Counted from the stretch's first letter, positions 44,781 through 59,166 are shown. The stretch is DNA of 64,000 nt from Limnohabitans sp. Jir61 (GCF_003063545.1 NZ_NESD01000001.1:1132790-1196789), one strand, 5' to 3'. Program-made: numbers and translations. The notes: generated from the letters alone by a model not told the origin.

Positions 44781-45557
44781 TTATCTGTATGTCGCTTTTG
44801 ATTTTGTGACCTTAGCGTCCCCATAGCCCCATAAATGCAAAAACTTTTCAACAACTGGTTCAGGAGTAATGTTTTTTGGCCCTATCACTACTTTCCGAAT
44901 TGCATTATTTCTATTGACCAACTCAAGAGGAACATAGGGCGTAAGTCTGTTAACAGATGGTCGAAATTGAACTGAATCCTGATTTACTTTATTCAAAAAA
45001 AATGTGAGTAATCGCCACTCAGACTCTTCCTCGAATGCTTTATTTTTAATCTTGTATCTATTAACGATTAGTTCCTTTATCCATGTGTTTAAATCGCCTT
45101 GTCTTTCATCAATTGTTTTTAAAAAATCAAGAACTTTGTCTAGGTATTCTGAGTATTTTTCTTCTGAGTAAATGACTTCTTCTAAAGTTATATCTGCTCC
45201 GTGCCCATGATTTTGAGACGCAATTTCGTTTTGCAAATAATCCTTGGAAAACCCGATTGAAAACCCTTTTCCATCATCCGCATAACCCCGCCATTGACTC
45301 AGGCGATCGTTCTCCTTTGATAGACAAAACCCTAAACCATCACTAATTTCGTGAAATTCATTGACCATTTCTTTAGCTGTATTAGCTTGCTTCTCAGTCA
45401 AGTTAGCAGCGTTAATACGATTCAGCAAAAACTCCGTAGCTAGCAATCCTTCTTTTGAATCATTTGAGAGAGTAAGAGATGAGAGCCAAATTGATCCATT
45501 TTTGATGATCGAATGAAAAGATTGGGTCGGACAGTAGTGAAAAAGCAGATCGCTCAT
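44781..45557 (-). CDS. DUF2971 family protein (acquired)
   Basis: A 258-residue protein with the DUF2971 features: LFHYCPTQSFHSIIKNGSIWLS at the N-terminus and GFCLSKENDRLSQWRGYADDG followed by GFSIGF. The function of the family is unknown; members often lie in islands and near phage or restriction genes. It is strongly AT-rich compared with purL and map on either side, which indicates horizontal acquisition into this interval. An inverted repeat ACAGAT-CATT-ATCTGT (44773-44788) overlaps its stop codon and could act as a weak terminator. Confidence 0.83.
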   Translation of the reverse strand: MSDLLFHYCPTQSFHSIIKNGSIWLSSLTLSNDSKEGLLATEFLLNRINAANLTEKQANTAKEMVNEFHEISDGLGFCLSKENDRLSQWRGYADDGKGFSIGFSKDYLQNEIASQNHGHGADITLEEVIYSEEKYSEYLDKVLDFLKTIDERQGDLNTWIKELIVNRYKIKNKAFEEESEWRLLTFFLNKVNQDSVQFRPSVNRLTPYVPLELVNRNNAIRKVVIGPKNITPEPVVEKFLHLWGYGDAKVTKSKATYR

Positions 45558-45650
45558 TTTTTAGTCATAAGTAGTTACATCTAGATTTTAAGCATCAGGT
45601 TTGAAATTCAGCCCAAATTGGCTGCAAAAACAGGACTTAGTGACGAATGG

Positions 45651-45656
45651 GATAAT
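45651..45656 (+). promoter_or_regulatory. Candidate extended -10 (TGGGATAAT) for leaderless map mRNA
   Basis: GATAAT preceded by TGG (an extended -10) ends seven bases before the map ATG at 45664. No Shine-Dalgarno sequence intervenes. Confidence 0.5.
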
Positions 45657-45663
45657 CCAGAAC

Positions 45664-46476
45664 ATGACCATCTCCATCAAAGACGCCCAAGGCGCACAAG
45701 GCATGCGTATCGCGGGCAAACTGGCCTCCGAAGTTCTCGATTTCATCACCCCGCACGTGGTGCCGGGCGTGACGACCAACCAGCTCGACAAGCTGTGCTA
45801 CGACTACATCACGCAAGTTCAGCAGGCCATTCCCGCCCCGCTCAACTACAACCCCAGCGGTGACAACCCCTACCCCAAGTCCATCTGCACATCGATCAAC
45901 CATCAGGTGTGCCACGGTATTCCCAATGACAAGCCCCTGAAAAAAGGCGACACAGTCAACATCGACATCACCGTCATCAAAGACGGTTGGCATGGTGACA
46001 CCAGCCGCATGTTCTCGGTGGGCGATGTGTCCATCGCGGCCAAGCGTTTGTCTAAGTTGACTTACGAAGCCATGTGGCACGGCATCGTCAAGGTCAAGCC
46101 TGGCGCACGTTTGGGGGACATTGGCTTTGCGATTCAACGCTTTGCTGAGAGCCATGGCTTCTCTGTGGTGCGCGAGTTTTGCGGCCACGGCATTGGCCAG
46201 GTGTTTCATGAAGAGCCACAAGTCCTGCACTACGGCAAGCCAGGCACAGGTGAAACGCTGCAAGAAGGCATGACCTTCACGATCGAGCCCATGATCAACG
46301 CGGGCAAGAAAGACATCAAAGAGTTGGGCGACGGCTGGACTATCGTCACTCGCGACCACTCTTTGTCGGCCCAGTGGGAACACACCATCCTCGTTACGCC
46401 TACCGGCTACGAGGTGTTGACCCTCTCCGACGGCAGCCCCGCCCTGCCCGACTTTGTGACCACCACCTGCTGTTAA
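45664..46476 (+). CDS. map: Methionine aminopeptidase, type I
   Basis: Removes N-terminal methionine from nascent proteins. It has 270 residues. The five metal ligands of the pita-bread fold are visible: VNIDITVIKDGWHGDTSRMF (two aspartates), FCGHGIGQVFHEEP (histidine), FTIEPMINAG (glutamate) and SAQWEHTILVT (glutamate). The ATG at 45664 (MTISIKDAQG) fits the family and the promoter, whereas an upstream ATG at 45601 would add 21 atypical residues. glnD follows after 12 bases, as in E. coli map-glnD. Confidence 0.96.
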   Translation: MTISIKDAQGAQGMRIAGKLASEVLDFITPHVVPGVTTNQLDKLCYDYITQVQQAIPAPLNYNPSGDNPYPKSICTSINHQVCHGIPNDKPLKKGDTVNIDITVIKDGWHGDTSRMFSVGDVSIAAKRLSKLTYEAMWHGIVKVKPGARLGDIGFAIQRFAESHGFSVVREFCGHGIGQVFHEEPQVLHYGKPGTGETLQEGMTFTIEPMINAGKKDIKELGDGWTIVTRDHSLSAQWEHTILVTPTGYEVLTLSDGSPALPDFVTTTCC

Positions 46477-46488
46477 GCACCCCACGCG

Positions 46489-49086
46489 ATGAACGCCTTG
46501 GCTAACCTTTACCGAAAGGACAAGGCGGCATTGCTGCTGGCCGCGTCCAGCTCTACCACCCCACGTAGCGTGAAAACCTTGTTGCACAAGCTGTGCAGCA
46601 TGACCGACGACACCTTGCGCACGCTATGGGATGCTGCAGGCTTTGACAACAACCTTTGCTTGGCAGCTGTTGGCGGATATGGCCGTGGTGAGTTGTACCC
46701 GTACTCGGATGTGGACGTGCTCTTGCTCATGCCCGACGGCACATCGCCCGAAAAAGACGACGCGCTCAAAGCACAAATTGAAAAGTTCATTGGCAGCTGC
46801 TGGGACACGGGCCTAGAAATTGGCTCAAGCGTGCGCACGGTGACTGAGTGCGTGCAAGAAGCTTCGGCCGACATCACCGTGCAAACCTCGCTCTTGGAAG
46901 CACGCTTTTTGGTCGGCAGCGTCAAGCTGTTTAAAACTTTCCAAAAGCACTACGCGATCGCACTGGACCCCAAGGCTTTCTTCTTGGCCAAGACGCTAGA
47001 GATGCGTCAGCGCCACACCAAATACGAAAACACACCTTACTCGCTCGAGCCCAACTGCAAAGAGTCGCCGGGCGGCATGCGCGACTTGCAAGTGGTGTTG
47101 TGGGTAGCCAAAGCTGCAGGTTTGGGCGACAGCTGGGAGAGCTTGGGCCGCAAAGGCTTGGCCACCGACTTTGAAGTCAAGCAACTCAAACGCAACGACG
47201 ATGCATTGGCCCTCATCCGCACCCGCTTGCACTTGGCAGCGAAGCGACGCGAAGACCGCTTGGTGTTTGACTTACAACACGCCGTGGCACAAAGCCTAGG
47301 GCTGGGTATTGAAGAAGATGGCACGCTCAACGCCCGTTTGGCCAGTGAAGCACTGATGAAGCGCTACTACTGGGCCGCCAAAGCGGTCACGCAGCTCAAC
47401 CAAATTTTGTTGCTCAATATCGAAGAACGATTGACTGGCAACACCCAAGTGCTGCGCCCCATCAACGAGCGTTTTGCCGACAAAGCCGGCATGCTCGAGG
47501 TGACCAGCGACGATGTATATGTGAACGACCCGCACGCGATTTTGGAAACCTTCTGGCTGTACGAATCCACGGTGGGCATCAGCGGCCTGTCGGCCCGTAC
47601 GCTGCGTGCGCTGTACAACGCACGCACCTTGATGGATGGCAAATTCCGCTCTGACCCCGCCAACCGCGAGATGTTCATGCGCATCTTGCAAGCGCCCAGC
47701 GGCATGACGCACGCGATTCGTTTGATGAACCAAACCTCGGTGCTAGGCCGTTACCTGTGGCCCTTCCGCCGCATCGTGGGGCAGATGCAGCATGACTTGT
47801 TCCACGTCTACACCGTGGACCAACACATCTTGATGGTGCTGCGCAACGTGCGTCGCTTCTTCATGGCCGAGCATGCGCATGAATACCCGTTTTGCTCACA
47901 ACTCGCTGCGGGTTGGGATAAGCCTTGGATTTTGTTTGCGGGCGCGCTGTTTCATGACATTGCCAAAGGCCGTGGCGGCGACCATTCGCAACTCGGCCGT
48001 GGTGAAGTGCGCAAATTTGCGCGTGACCACAACCTAGAAAAAGAAGACGCCAAGCTGATTGAGTTTTTGGTGGCCGAGCATTTGACGATGAGCCACATCG
48101 CGCAAAAGCAAGACTTGAGCGACCCCGATGTGATTCAAGCCTTTGCCAAACGTGTGGGCAACGAACGCAACCTTACTGCTTTGTACCTGCTGACCGTGGC
48201 CGACATTCGCGGCACCAGCCCCAAGGTATGGAATGCTTGGAAGGGCAAACTGCTCGAAGATTTGTATCGCTACACCGCCCGAGCTTTGGGCGGTCGTGCG
48301 CCAGACGCGGATGCTGAAGTAGAAATGCGCAAGAGCGACGCACTTCAGATGCTAGCGTTGTATGCCCTGCCTTTCGAAGCGCACAAAGACCTGTGGGCCA
48401 CCTTGGACGTGGGCTACTTCATGCGCCACGAGGCCGCTGACATTGCTTGGCACACACGCCAACTTTCGCGTAGTTTGTCGATCGCCAAATCACAAGAACA
48501 AGCCATGGGTGTGACGGTGCGTGCTCGCTTGTCATCCGTAGGTGAAGGCTTGCAGGTGATGGTGTATTCGCCCGACCAAGCCGATTTGTTTGCACGTATT
48601 TGCGGCTACTTTGACCAAGCGGGCTTCAGCATTTGGGACGCCAAGATTCACACCGCGACCAACGGCTATGCGCTCGACACCTTCCAAGTGGTGAGCGACC
48701 ATTTTGCTGAGCACTACCGTGACCTCATCAACTTGGTAGAAACCGGTTTGACCGAAGCCATTAACGAGGCCAAGCCCTTGCCCGCACCCGGCAAAGGTCG
48801 CCAGTCACGCCGTGTGAAGAGCTTCCCTATCGCGCCGCGCGTGAGCTTGCAGCCCGACGAACGCGCCCAGAAGTGGCTGCTGAGCATTTCTGCCAGCGAC
48901 CGCGTGGGCTTGCTCTACAGCATTGCCCGCGTATTGGCTGCACACAAGGTGAACTTGCTGCTGGCCAAAATCAGCACCTTGGGCGAACGCGTGGAAGACA
49001 CCTTCTTGATTGACGGTGCGGCTTTGCAGCAAAACAAAGCGCAGTTGGAGATTGAGACAGAGTTACTAGCTGCCTTGCAGGATTAA
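46489..49086 (+). CDS. glnD: Bifunctional uridylyltransferase/uridylyl-removing enzyme GlnD
   Basis: The glutamine sensor that uridylylates and deuridylylates PII proteins to control nitrogen assimilation. It has 865 residues. The N-terminal nucleotidyltransferase motif is [39 protein letters not shown] follows. The HD domain for UMP removal has [19 protein letters not shown]. Two C-terminal ACT domains ([20 protein letters not shown] and [20 protein letters not shown]) bind glutamine. A terminator follows directly. Confidence 0.97.
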   Translation: MNALANLYRKDKAALLLAASSSTTPRSVKTLLHKLCSMTDDTLRTLWDAAGFDNNLCLAAVGGYGRGELYPYSDVDVLLLMPDGTSPEKDDALKAQIEKFIGSCWDTGLEIGSSVRTVTECVQEASADITVQTSLLEARFLVGSVKLFKTFQKHYAIALDPKAFFLAKTLEMRQRHTKYENTPYSLEPNCKESPGGMRDLQVVLWVAKAAGLGDSWESLGRKGLATDFEVKQLKRNDDALALIRTRLHLAAKRREDRLVFDLQHAVAQSLGLGIEEDGTLNARLASEALMKRYYWAAKAVTQLNQILLLNIEERLTGNTQVLRPINERFADKAGMLEVTSDDVYVNDPHAILETFWLYESTVGISGLSARTLRALYNARTLMDGKFRSDPANREMFMRILQAPSGMTHAIRLMNQTSVLGRYLWPFRRIVGQMQHDLFHVYTVDQHILMVLRNVRRFFMAEHAHEYPFCSQLAAGWDKPWILFAGALFHDIAKGRGGDHSQLGRGEVRKFARDHNLEKEDAKLIEFLVAEHLTMSHIAQKQDLSDPDVIQAFAKRVGNERNLTALYLLTVADIRGTSPKVWNAWKGKLLEDLYRYTARALGGRAPDADAEVEMRKSDALQMLALYALPFEAHKDLWATLDVGYFMRHEAADIAWHTRQLSRSLSIAKSQEQAMGVTVRARLSSVGEGLQVMVYSPDQADLFARICGYFDQAGFSIWDAKIHTATNGYALDTFQVVSDHFAEHYRDLINLVETGLTEAINEAKPLPAPGKGRQSRRVKSFPIAPRVSLQPDERAQKWLLSISASDRVGLLYSIARVLAAHKVNLLLAKISTLGERVEDTFLIDGAALQQNKAQLEIETELLAALQD

Positions 49087-49089
49087 ACA

Positions 49090-49122
49090 AAAAACGGGGC
49101 TTTAAAAGCCCCGTTTGTTTTT
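49090..49122 (+). terminator. Rho-independent terminator after glnD
   Basis: AAACGGGGCTTT / AAAGCCCCGTTT with a one-base centre forms a strong GC-core hairpin followed by GTTTTTTC. The A-run on the other side allows it to work also for the leftward def transcript. Confidence 0.88.
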
Positions 49123-49148
49123 TCATCGTGCGCTTGTGCGATCAAGCT

Positions 49149-49685
49149 TCAATCGTCCGAGTCATCCAGCCCCGGAAACAACACCTCGGTATAGCCAAAG
49201 CGTGAGAAATCGCGCACGCGCATGGGGTAAAGCTTGCCAATCAGGTGGTCGCACTCGTGTTGCACCACCCGCGCATGAAAACCATCCACAGTGCGGTCAA
49301 TAGGCTGGCCTTTTTCGTCAAAGCCTTGGTAGCGCAATCGCTTGAAACGAGGCACCACACCTCGTAGGCCCGGCACTGACAAACAGCCTTCCCAACCCTC
49401 TTCTTCCTCATCCCCAAGGGGCGTGAGCACTGGGTTGATGAGCACGGTGTAGGGCACCACTGGTGCATCTGCGTAACGTGGATTGACCTCGCCTGAGCCA
49501 AACACCACCACTTGCAAGTCCACGCCAATTTGAGGGGCGGCTAGACCGGCTCCATTGGCGGCCAGCATGGTGTCGCCTAGGTCTTTGAGCAGTGCTTGCA
49601 ACTCTGGCGTGTTGAAAGCCTTCACGGGTTGCGCCACGCGCAGAAGACGCTCGTCGCCCATTTTCAAGATTTCGCGAACAGCCAT
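49149..49685 (-). CDS. def: Peptide deformylase
   Basis: Removes the formyl group from N-terminal formyl-methionine. A protein of 178 residues with the three motifs: [22 protein letters not shown] and [12 protein letters not shown] (HExxH metal site plus cysteine). Acidic C-terminal tail (LDDSDD). It is the last gene of the leftward block Hpt-smc-zipA-ligA-def, 9 bases after ligA. E. coli def sits next to fmt instead, so this may be a second deformylase gene. Confidence 0.96.
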   Translation of the reverse strand: MAVREILKMGDERLLRVAQPVKAFNTPELQALLKDLGDTMLAANGAGLAAPQIGVDLQVVVFGSGEVNPRYADAPVVPYTVLINPVLTPLGDEEEEGWEGCLSVPGLRGVVPRFKRLRYQGFDEKGQPIDRTVDGFHARVVQHECDHLIGKLYPMRVRDFSRFGYTEVLFPGLDDSDD

Positions 49686-49694
49686 GTTGTGTCC

Positions 49695-53143
<3,449 letters not shown>

Positions 53144-53158
53144 GTTCTTATTTTGCTA

Positions 53159-56100
53159 TCAAGCATCCACCATAGACACAGCAGATTCCATGTCCACGGC
53201 CACGATACGTGAAACGCCTTGTTCTTGCATGGTCACGCCAATGAGTTGCTCGGCCATTTCCATGGCGATCTTGTTGTGCGAGATAAAAAGGAATTGGGTT
53301 TCTTTGGACATGCTCGACACCAGCTTGGCATAACGCTCGGTGTTGGCGTCGTCGAGTGGCGCGTCCACCTCGTCCAGCAAACAGAAAGGCGCTGGGTTGA
53401 GTTGGAAGATCGCAAACACCAAAGCAATCGCAGTCAGCGCTTTTTCGCCGCCTGAGAGCAAATGGATGGTTTGGTTTTTCTTGCCAGGCGGCTGGGCCAG
53501 CACTTGCACGCCAGCATCCAAAATTTCGTCGCCTGTCATCACTAGTTTGGCATTGCCGCCACCGAAGAGCTCGGGGAACATGCGGCCAAAGTGTTCGTTG
53601 ACGATCTTGAACGTGCCGCCCAAGAGCTCGCGGGTTTCGCCGTCAATCTTGCGAATGGCGTCTTCCAGCGTGTTCATCGCGTCGGTCAAGTCTTTGGTTT
53701 GCGCGTCCAAGAACAGCTTGCGTTCGCTGGCACTGGCCAGCTCTTCCAAAGCGGCTAAGTTCACAGCGCCCAAAGCGGTGATTTCGCGGTGCAAGCGGTC
53801 GATCTCGCCTTGCAAACCACCCAAGCGCACGTTGTTGGCGAGGATGGAGACTGACACGGCTTCGAGGTCGGCCTCGGCGTCGGCCAGCAATTGGCTGTAT
53901 TGCTCCAAGCCCAGTCGAGCCGCTTGCTCTTTGAGTTGGAAGTCAGTGATGCGTTGGCGCAAGGGCTCCAGCTCACGCTCCAGTTGCAAGCGGCGTTCGT
54001 CGCTCGCACGCAGTTTGGTGGTGAGGTCGTCGTACTCGCTGCGCTTGGCGGCCAAGGCGGCTTCGCGCTCCATCTTGATATTCAACGCGTTTTGTAAGCC
54101 GGCTTGCGCGGCGGCATCGGTCAAACGTGTGAGGTCTTCTTGCACACGTGCTTCTTCGCTCGACACCGAAGCGGCTTGTTGCGTGGCGGTGTCGATGATG
54201 CGTTTGAGTTCGGCTTCGCGTGTGGCCAAGCTGCGTTGGGCAAACTGGGCTTCTTGGGCTTGGCGCTCCAAGCTGCGTTGTTGCTCGCGGCTGTCGTTGA
54301 GGCGGCGCTCAGAGTTGATCACCGCTTCGTCCAACTGAGCATGGCGCTCTTGGCTGTCGGCCAATTGCATGTCCAGCTCTTCAAAGCGTGCTTCTGCGGT
54401 GGCGCGGCGTTCTTGCAGGTCGGCCAGTTGGGCTTCGACCTCTGACAAATCACCACTGATTTGTTCGCTGCGTGCGCGTGTTTGCTCAGCCAATTGGCTC
54501 AGGCGCAAGGTTTCAACTTGTAGCTCGTGCGCTGTGGCTTGTGCAGCCGTGGCTTCAGCACGGATGCTGACCAAGCGCTGGGAAGACTCGCTGTATGCGG
54601 CCTCAGCACGCACCAAGGTGTTGCGGGCTTCATCGGCGATGAAGATTTGCGCCTTGCTGCTCTTGTCGAGGTTTTCAATTTCTTGGGCACGGGCCAACAA
54701 GCCAGACTGCTCGTTGTCTTGCGCGTAAAAGCTCACGCTGTGTGCGCTGATGGCGTGGCCGCTTGGCACATAAATCACTTGGCCGGGCTGCAAACTGCTG
54801 CGCTTGGCCAAGGCTTCGTCGAGGTTAGGTGCTGTGAAGCAGCCGTTGAGCCAGTCGGTCAGCAGGGCTTTTTGGCCTGCATCGTTCAGGCGCAACAGGT
54901 CAGACAAACGTGGCAACGCACTTTGCGCGTCGGGCGCTGCGGCACTAGGTGCGGTGTAGAAAGCCAACTTGGTAGGCGGCACATCCGTTTGGAAGGCGCG
55001 CACGATGTCTAACCGAGACACTTCCAGTGAAGCCATGCGTTCACGCAAAGCAGCTTCGAGTGCGTTTTCCCAACCGGCTTCGATATGGATGCGGCTCCAC
55101 AAAGCTTGCAAACCATCCAAGCCGTGCTTGGCCAACCAAGGCTTGAGCTTGTCGTCGGTCTGCACTTTTTCTTGCAAGGCTTTGAGGGCTTCCAAACGAG
55201 CCGACAAATCTGCTTGCTTAGCTTGTTCGTCGTTCACCGCTTGTTGCGCTGTGCGACGTGCTTCGTCGAGCACAGGCACATTGGCTTGCAATTCTTCCAG
55301 CTGAGCCGCCGTCACTTCAGCGTGGGCTTGCGCTTCTTGCAGCTGCTCTTTGAGGTTGTTCAGGCGCACTTCATCGGGTGCAGCCAAGGCATTTTTGTCA
55401 GCGCTCAGTCGCTCTTGGCGAGCGTTGAGGTTGCGGCTTTGCTCTTCGATGTTGCGCTGGTCTGCTGCCAACACCTGAATTTGCTGCTGCACTTGGGCCA
55501 CGCTGCCGCGTTGCTCGTTGCTGCGCTGTTGGGCGACGCGCAAGGCTTCTTCCAACTCGGGCAGTTGCATGGCTTGCTCTTCCACTTGTGCGGCGAGCAT
55601 GACGGCTTTTTCTTCGCCGTCCATGGCCATGGAGGCCAGGTTTTCAATCTCTTGCTGCGCTTGTTCGCTCTGGGCTGCCCAATGCGCGGTTTGTTCTTTG
55701 ATTTGAATCAGGCGTGCTTCGGCGCGTTGGCGGCCTTCCACCACAAAGCGAATCTCGGCTTCTAAGCGGCCCACTTCGGCGCTGGCTTCGTACAACGCGC
55801 CTTGTGCTTGGTTCACTTGATCGCCAGCTGCATAGTGGGCTTGGCGAACGGTTTCTAGGTCGGCTTCGATGTGGCGCAAATCAGCAATGCGCGACTCAAG
55901 GTCGTTTACCGCTTTGTCAGCTTGGGTTTTGATGCCCACTTGGTCAGCTTCGGCCTCGGCGCGACGCAAGAACCACAGCTGATGTTGCTTCAGCGTCACA
56001 TCGGCGTTGAGTGCGTGGTAGCGCTGAGCCACTTCGGCTTGCTTTTCGAGCTTCTCTAAGTTGGCGTTCAACTCGCGCAAGATGTCTTCCACGCGGGTCA

Positions 56101-56671
56101 AGTTTTCGCGTGTGTCGCTCAGGCGGTTTTCGGTTTCGCGTCGGCGCTCTTTGTACTTAGAAACACCGGCAGCCTCTTCCAAGAACAAACGAAGTTCTTC
56201 GGGCTTGGATTCAATGATGCGGCTGATCGTGCCTTGGCCAATGATGGCGTAGGCGCGGGGCCCGAGGCCTGTGCCCAAGAACACGTCTTGCACGTCACGG
56301 CGACGCACGGGTTGGTTGTTGATGTAGTAGCTAGAGCCGCCATCACGCGTCAGCACACGCTTGACCGCGATTTCTGGGAACTGGCTCCACTGGCCGCCTG
56401 CACGGTGGTCGGCGTTGTCAAACACCAGCTCCACGCTGGAGCGGCTGGCCGCTTTACGGGTGGTGGTGCCATTGAAAATCACGTCTTGCATGGACTCGCC
56501 ACGCAACTCGGAGGCTTTGGACTCGCCCAGCACCCAGCGCACAGCATCCATGATGTTGGATTTGCCGCAACCGTTGGGGCCTACCACGCCGACCAATTGG
56601 CCGGGCAATAAGAAATTGGTGGGTTCCGCGAAGGACTTGAAACCCGATAACTTGATTGAATTCAGACGCAC
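53159..56671 (-). CDS. smc: Chromosome segregation protein SMC
   Basis: A 1170-residue SMC ATPase that compacts and aligns sister chromosomes with ScpAB. The N-terminal Walker A is GVVGPNGCGKSNIMDAVRWV. Two long coiled-coil arms (about 170-490 and 650-1000) flank a hinge near 500-640 (LKPWLAKHGLDGLQALWSRI). The C-terminal signature IHLLSGGEKALTAIALVFAI and Walker B FCLLDEVDAPLDDANTERY complete the ABC head. The start is GTG 56671 (MRLNSIKLSGFKSF). It is followed closely by zipA. Confidence 0.97.
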   Translation of the reverse strand: MRLNSIKLSGFKSFAEPTNFLLPGQLVGVVGPNGCGKSNIMDAVRWVLGESKASELRGESMQDVIFNGTTTRKAASRSSVELVFDNADHRAGGQWSQFPEIAVKRVLTRDGGSSYYINNQPVRRRDVQDVFLGTGLGPRAYAIIGQGTISRIIESKPEELRLFLEEAAGVSKYKERRRETENRLSDTRENLTRVEDILRELNANLEKLEKQAEVAQRYHALNADVTLKQHQLWFLRRAEAEADQVGIKTQADKAVNDLESRIADLRHIEADLETVRQAHYAAGDQVNQAQGALYEASAEVGRLEAEIRFVVEGRQRAEARLIQIKEQTAHWAAQSEQAQQEIENLASMAMDGEEKAVMLAAQVEEQAMQLPELEEALRVAQQRSNEQRGSVAQVQQQIQVLAADQRNIEEQSRNLNARQERLSADKNALAAPDEVRLNNLKEQLQEAQAHAEVTAAQLEELQANVPVLDEARRTAQQAVNDEQAKQADLSARLEALKALQEKVQTDDKLKPWLAKHGLDGLQALWSRIHIEAGWENALEAALRERMASLEVSRLDIVRAFQTDVPPTKLAFYTAPSAAAPDAQSALPRLSDLLRLNDAGQKALLTDWLNGCFTAPNLDEALAKRSSLQPGQVIYVPSGHAISAHSVSFYAQDNEQSGLLARAQEIENLDKSSKAQIFIADEARNTLVRAEAAYSESSQRLVSIRAEATAAQATAHELQVETLRLSQLAEQTRARSEQISGDLSEVEAQLADLQERRATAEARFEELDMQLADSQERHAQLDEAVINSERRLNDSREQQRSLERQAQEAQFAQRSLATREAELKRIIDTATQQAASVSSEEARVQEDLTRLTDAAAQAGLQNALNIKMEREAALAAKRSEYDDLTTKLRASDERRLQLERELEPLRQRITDFQLKEQAARLGLEQYSQLLADAEADLEAVSVSILANNVRLGGLQGEIDRLHREITALGAVNLAALEELASASERKLFLDAQTKDLTDAMNTLEDAIRKIDGETRELLGGTFKIVNEHFGRMFPELFGGGNAKLVMTGDEILDAGVQVLAQPPGKKNQTIHLLSGGEKALTAIALVFAIFQLNPAPFCLLDEVDAPLDDANTERYAKLVSSMSKETQFLFISHNKIAMEMAEQLIGVTMQEQGVSRIVAVDMESAVSMVDA

Positions 56672-56699
56672 TGAAAAGCCTCTCTAGACACAGCCTGAA

Positions 56700-57047
56700 T
56701 CATAAAGCGCTGAGGCACGCGCGAACTTCGACCAGCAAGGTCTCCAAACTAGGTACTAATGCAGTAAAGATGGGGCCTGTCACGTCCAGCGGCTTCTCGC
56801 GGCTGGTTTGGTACAGGTCGGTCATAGCTTGGGCCAAAGACTCGGTGGCAAACAAAGGCATGAAGCCTTTCAAGGCGTGCAAAGAGTGCTCTACCTTCAA
56901 GGCTTCGCCAGATGCCAAACCCGCTTGGATGATGGCCATTTCTTGGGTCAAGCTCTGCTCAAACGTCACCACCAGCTCGCGCAATTGGTCGGCCTCGAAA
57001 GCGAATTCTTTGGCACGGGAGAGGTCAAGCAAGGGTGATGTAGACAT
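56700..57047 (-). CDS. Orphan histidine phosphotransfer (Hpt) domain protein
   Basis: A 115-residue four-helix bundle. HSLHALKGFMPLFATESLAQAM carries the H-x-L-K-G phosphoacceptor motif of Hpt domains. No receiver or kinase gene is nearby, so the phosphorelay partner is unknown. It lies 28 bases upstream of smc on the same strand and is divergent from dapC. The ATG at 57047 is used; an upstream start at 57068 adds seven residues. Confidence 0.82.
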   Translation of the reverse strand: MSTSPLLDLSRAKEFAFEADQLRELVVTFEQSLTQEMAIIQAGLASGEALKVEHSLHALKGFMPLFATESLAQAMTDLYQTSREKPLDVTGPIFTALVPSLETLLVEVRACLSAL

Positions 57048-57075
57048 AGCGTTTAATTTGAGGAGCAAGCGCAGG

Positions 57076-57081
57076 GATAAT
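57076..57081 (+). promoter_or_regulatory. Candidate -10 (GATAAT) for leaderless dapC mRNA
   Basis: GATAAT ends seven bases before the dapC ATG at 57089; the spacer ATCAGCC has no Shine-Dalgarno sequence. Confidence 0.48.
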
Positions 57082-57088
57082 ATCAGCC

Positions 57089-58282
57089 ATGAACCCCCTT
57101 CTTTCGAGTCTACAGCCCTATCCTTTTGAGCGGCTGAAACAACTTTTCTCCACCGTCACACCCAACCCCGCGTATGCGCCCATCAGCCTAGGCATTGGCG
57201 AACCGCGTCATGCCACGCCACAGTTGGTGTTGGATGCTTTGACCAAAGCCACCGCCCATTTGGCTGCGTACCCAGCCACCGCTGGTTTGCCTGCATTGCG
57301 CGAGTCGTGTGTGAACTGGATGCAACGCCGCTATAGCTTGAAGCTCGACGCCGCCACGCAAGTGCTGCCCGTCAACGGCTCACGCGAGGCCTTGTTTGCC
57401 TTTGCCCAAACGGTGATTGACCCAACGCGTGATGCAGTGGTGGTTTGCCCCAACCCGTTTTATCAAATCTACGAAGGCGCTGCGCTGTTAGCCGGTGCCC
57501 AAACCTATTACGCACCCAGCGACCCTGCGCTGAATTTCAACGTCAATTGGGACAGCGTGCCTGCCGACGTATGGGCAAAAACGCAGCTGTTGTTTGTGTG
57601 CTCACCCGGCAACCCCACGGGCGCTGTGATGCCACTGAGCGACTGGGAAAAGCTGTTTTCCCTGAGTGACAAATACGGTTTTGTGATTGCCAGCGACGAG
57701 TGCTACAGCGAAATCTATTTCCGCGAAGAAGCGCCTTTGGGCGGCCTTGAAGCAGCTGCCAAACTGGGCCGTGCCGACTTTAAAAACTTGGTTGCCTTCA
57801 CCAGCTTGTCCAAGCGCAGCAATGTGCCGGGCATGCGCAGTGGTTTTGTGGCGGGCGACGCCAACATCCTCAAACAGTTTTTGCTGTACCGCACCTACCA
57901 CGGCTCAGCCATGAGCGGCATGGTGCAAGCCGCCAGCATTGCTGCGTGGGACGACGAAGCCCACGTGGTGGCCAACCGCGAGCAATACCGCCAAAAGTTT
58001 GCGGCCGTCACCCCACTGCTCGAAGCGGTGATGGATGTGCGCTTGCCTGATGCTGGTTTTTACCTGTGGGCTGCGGTTCCTGGTGGGGATGATGTGGCCT
58101 TCGCCCGCGACTTGCTGGCTCAATACAATGTGACGGTGCTGCCGGGTAGCTACTTGGCCAGAGATGCCCAAGGTTTTAACCCCGGCGCCGGTCGAATTCG
58201 CATGGCTTTGGTGGCTGAAACCGCCGAATGCTTAGAAGCCGCGCAACGTATCGTGGCGTTCATTCAAAAAAACCATTCTTAA
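57089..58282 (+). CDS. dapC: N-succinyldiaminopimelate aminotransferase DapC
   Basis: A PLP aminotransferase of fold type I, 397 residues, producing N-succinyl-LL-DAP from the keto acid in lysine and peptidoglycan precursor synthesis. Substrate-side [67 protein letters not shown] and the PLP lysine in [20 protein letters not shown] are visible. Adjacent dapD and dapE confirm the pathway role over other class I aminotransferases. Confidence 0.95.
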   Translation: MNPLLSSLQPYPFERLKQLFSTVTPNPAYAPISLGIGEPRHATPQLVLDALTKATAHLAAYPATAGLPALRESCVNWMQRRYSLKLDAATQVLPVNGSREALFAFAQTVIDPTRDAVVVCPNPFYQIYEGAALLAGAQTYYAPSDPALNFNVNWDSVPADVWAKTQLLFVCSPGNPTGAVMPLSDWEKLFSLSDKYGFVIASDECYSEIYFREEAPLGGLEAAAKLGRADFKNLVAFTSLSKRSNVPGMRSGFVAGDANILKQFLLYRTYHGSAMSGMVQAASIAAWDDEAHVVANREQYRQKFAAVTPLLEAVMDVRLPDAGFYLWAAVPGGDDVAFARDLLAQYNVTVLPGSYLARDAQGFNPGAGRIRMALVAETAECLEAAQRIVAFIQKNHS

Positions 58283-58308
58283 TTTATTTCAACGTAGAGA
58301 AGACAACC

Positions 58309-59145
58309 ATGACTCAACACCAACTCCAACACGTCATCGACAACGCTTGGGACAACCGCGCCAACATCAGCGCGACCGATGCATCCAAAGAAGTGCGCGA
58401 TGCCGTGAATCACGTCATTGCCGAATTGAACGCTGGCCGCTTGCGCGTGGCCACCCGTGAAGGCGTGGGCCAATGGACCGTGCACCAATGGCTGAAGAAA
58501 GCGGTGTTGTTGTCTTTCCGTTTGAACGACAACCGCGTCATGAAATCTGGCGACTTGGCCTTTTACGACAAAGTGGACACCAAGTTTGCCCACCTGAGCG
58601 AAGAAGAAATGAAAGCCGCTGGCGTGCGCGTGGTGCCACCAGCTGTGGCACGTCGCGGTAGCTTTGTGGCTTCTGGTGCGATTTTGATGCCCTCTTACGT
58701 GAACATTGGCGCCTATGTAGACAGCGGCACCATGGTGGACACATGGGCCACCGTGGGTTCATGCGCACAAATCGGTAAGAACGTGCACTTGTCTGGCGGC
58801 GTGGGCATTGGCGGCGTGTTGGAGCCATTGCAAGCCAACCCCACCATCATTGAAGACAACTGCTTCATCGGCGCTCGCTCTGAAGTGGTGGAAGGCGTCA
58901 TCATCGAAGAAAACTCCGTGCTCGGCATGGGCGTGTTCATCGGTCAATCGACCCCCATCTTCGACCGCGCCACAGGCGAAATCAGCTACGGCCGCGTGGC
59001 CTCTGGCTCTGTGGTGGTGGCAGGCAACATTCCTAAAGTCGCGGCCAACGGCGCGCCTTACAGCATGTACGCTGCCATCGTGGTCAAACGCGTGGACGCA
59101 CAAACCCGCTCGAAGACCAGCATCAACGACTTGCTGCGCGACTAA
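58309..59145 (+). CDS. dapD: Tetrahydrodipicolinate N-succinyltransferase DapD
   Basis: Transfers succinyl from succinyl-CoA to tetrahydrodipicolinate. A protein of 278 residues with a left-handed beta-helix of hexapeptide repeats: [80 protein letters not shown]. The N-terminal helical part [20 protein letters not shown] also fits. The start is ATG 58309, 26 bases after the dapC stop, with GAGAAGA upstream; the longer frame back to 58228 overlaps dapC. Confidence 0.97.
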   Translation: MTQHQLQHVIDNAWDNRANISATDASKEVRDAVNHVIAELNAGRLRVATREGVGQWTVHQWLKKAVLLSFRLNDNRVMKSGDLAFYDKVDTKFAHLSEEEMKAAGVRVVPPAVARRGSFVASGAILMPSYVNIGAYVDSGTMVDTWATVGSCAQIGKNVHLSGGVGIGGVLEPLQANPTIIEDNCFIGARSEVVEGVIIEENSVLGMGVFIGQSTPIFDRATGEISYGRVASGSVVVAGNIPKVAANGAPYSMYAAIVVKRVDAQTRSKTSINDLLRD

Positions 59146-59166
59146 TTTTTCGCACAGGTCATATCG

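Noticed and set aside
45637..46587. 316-codon minus-strand frame opposite map
   Set aside because: Fully covered by the motif-verified map gene on the other strand.
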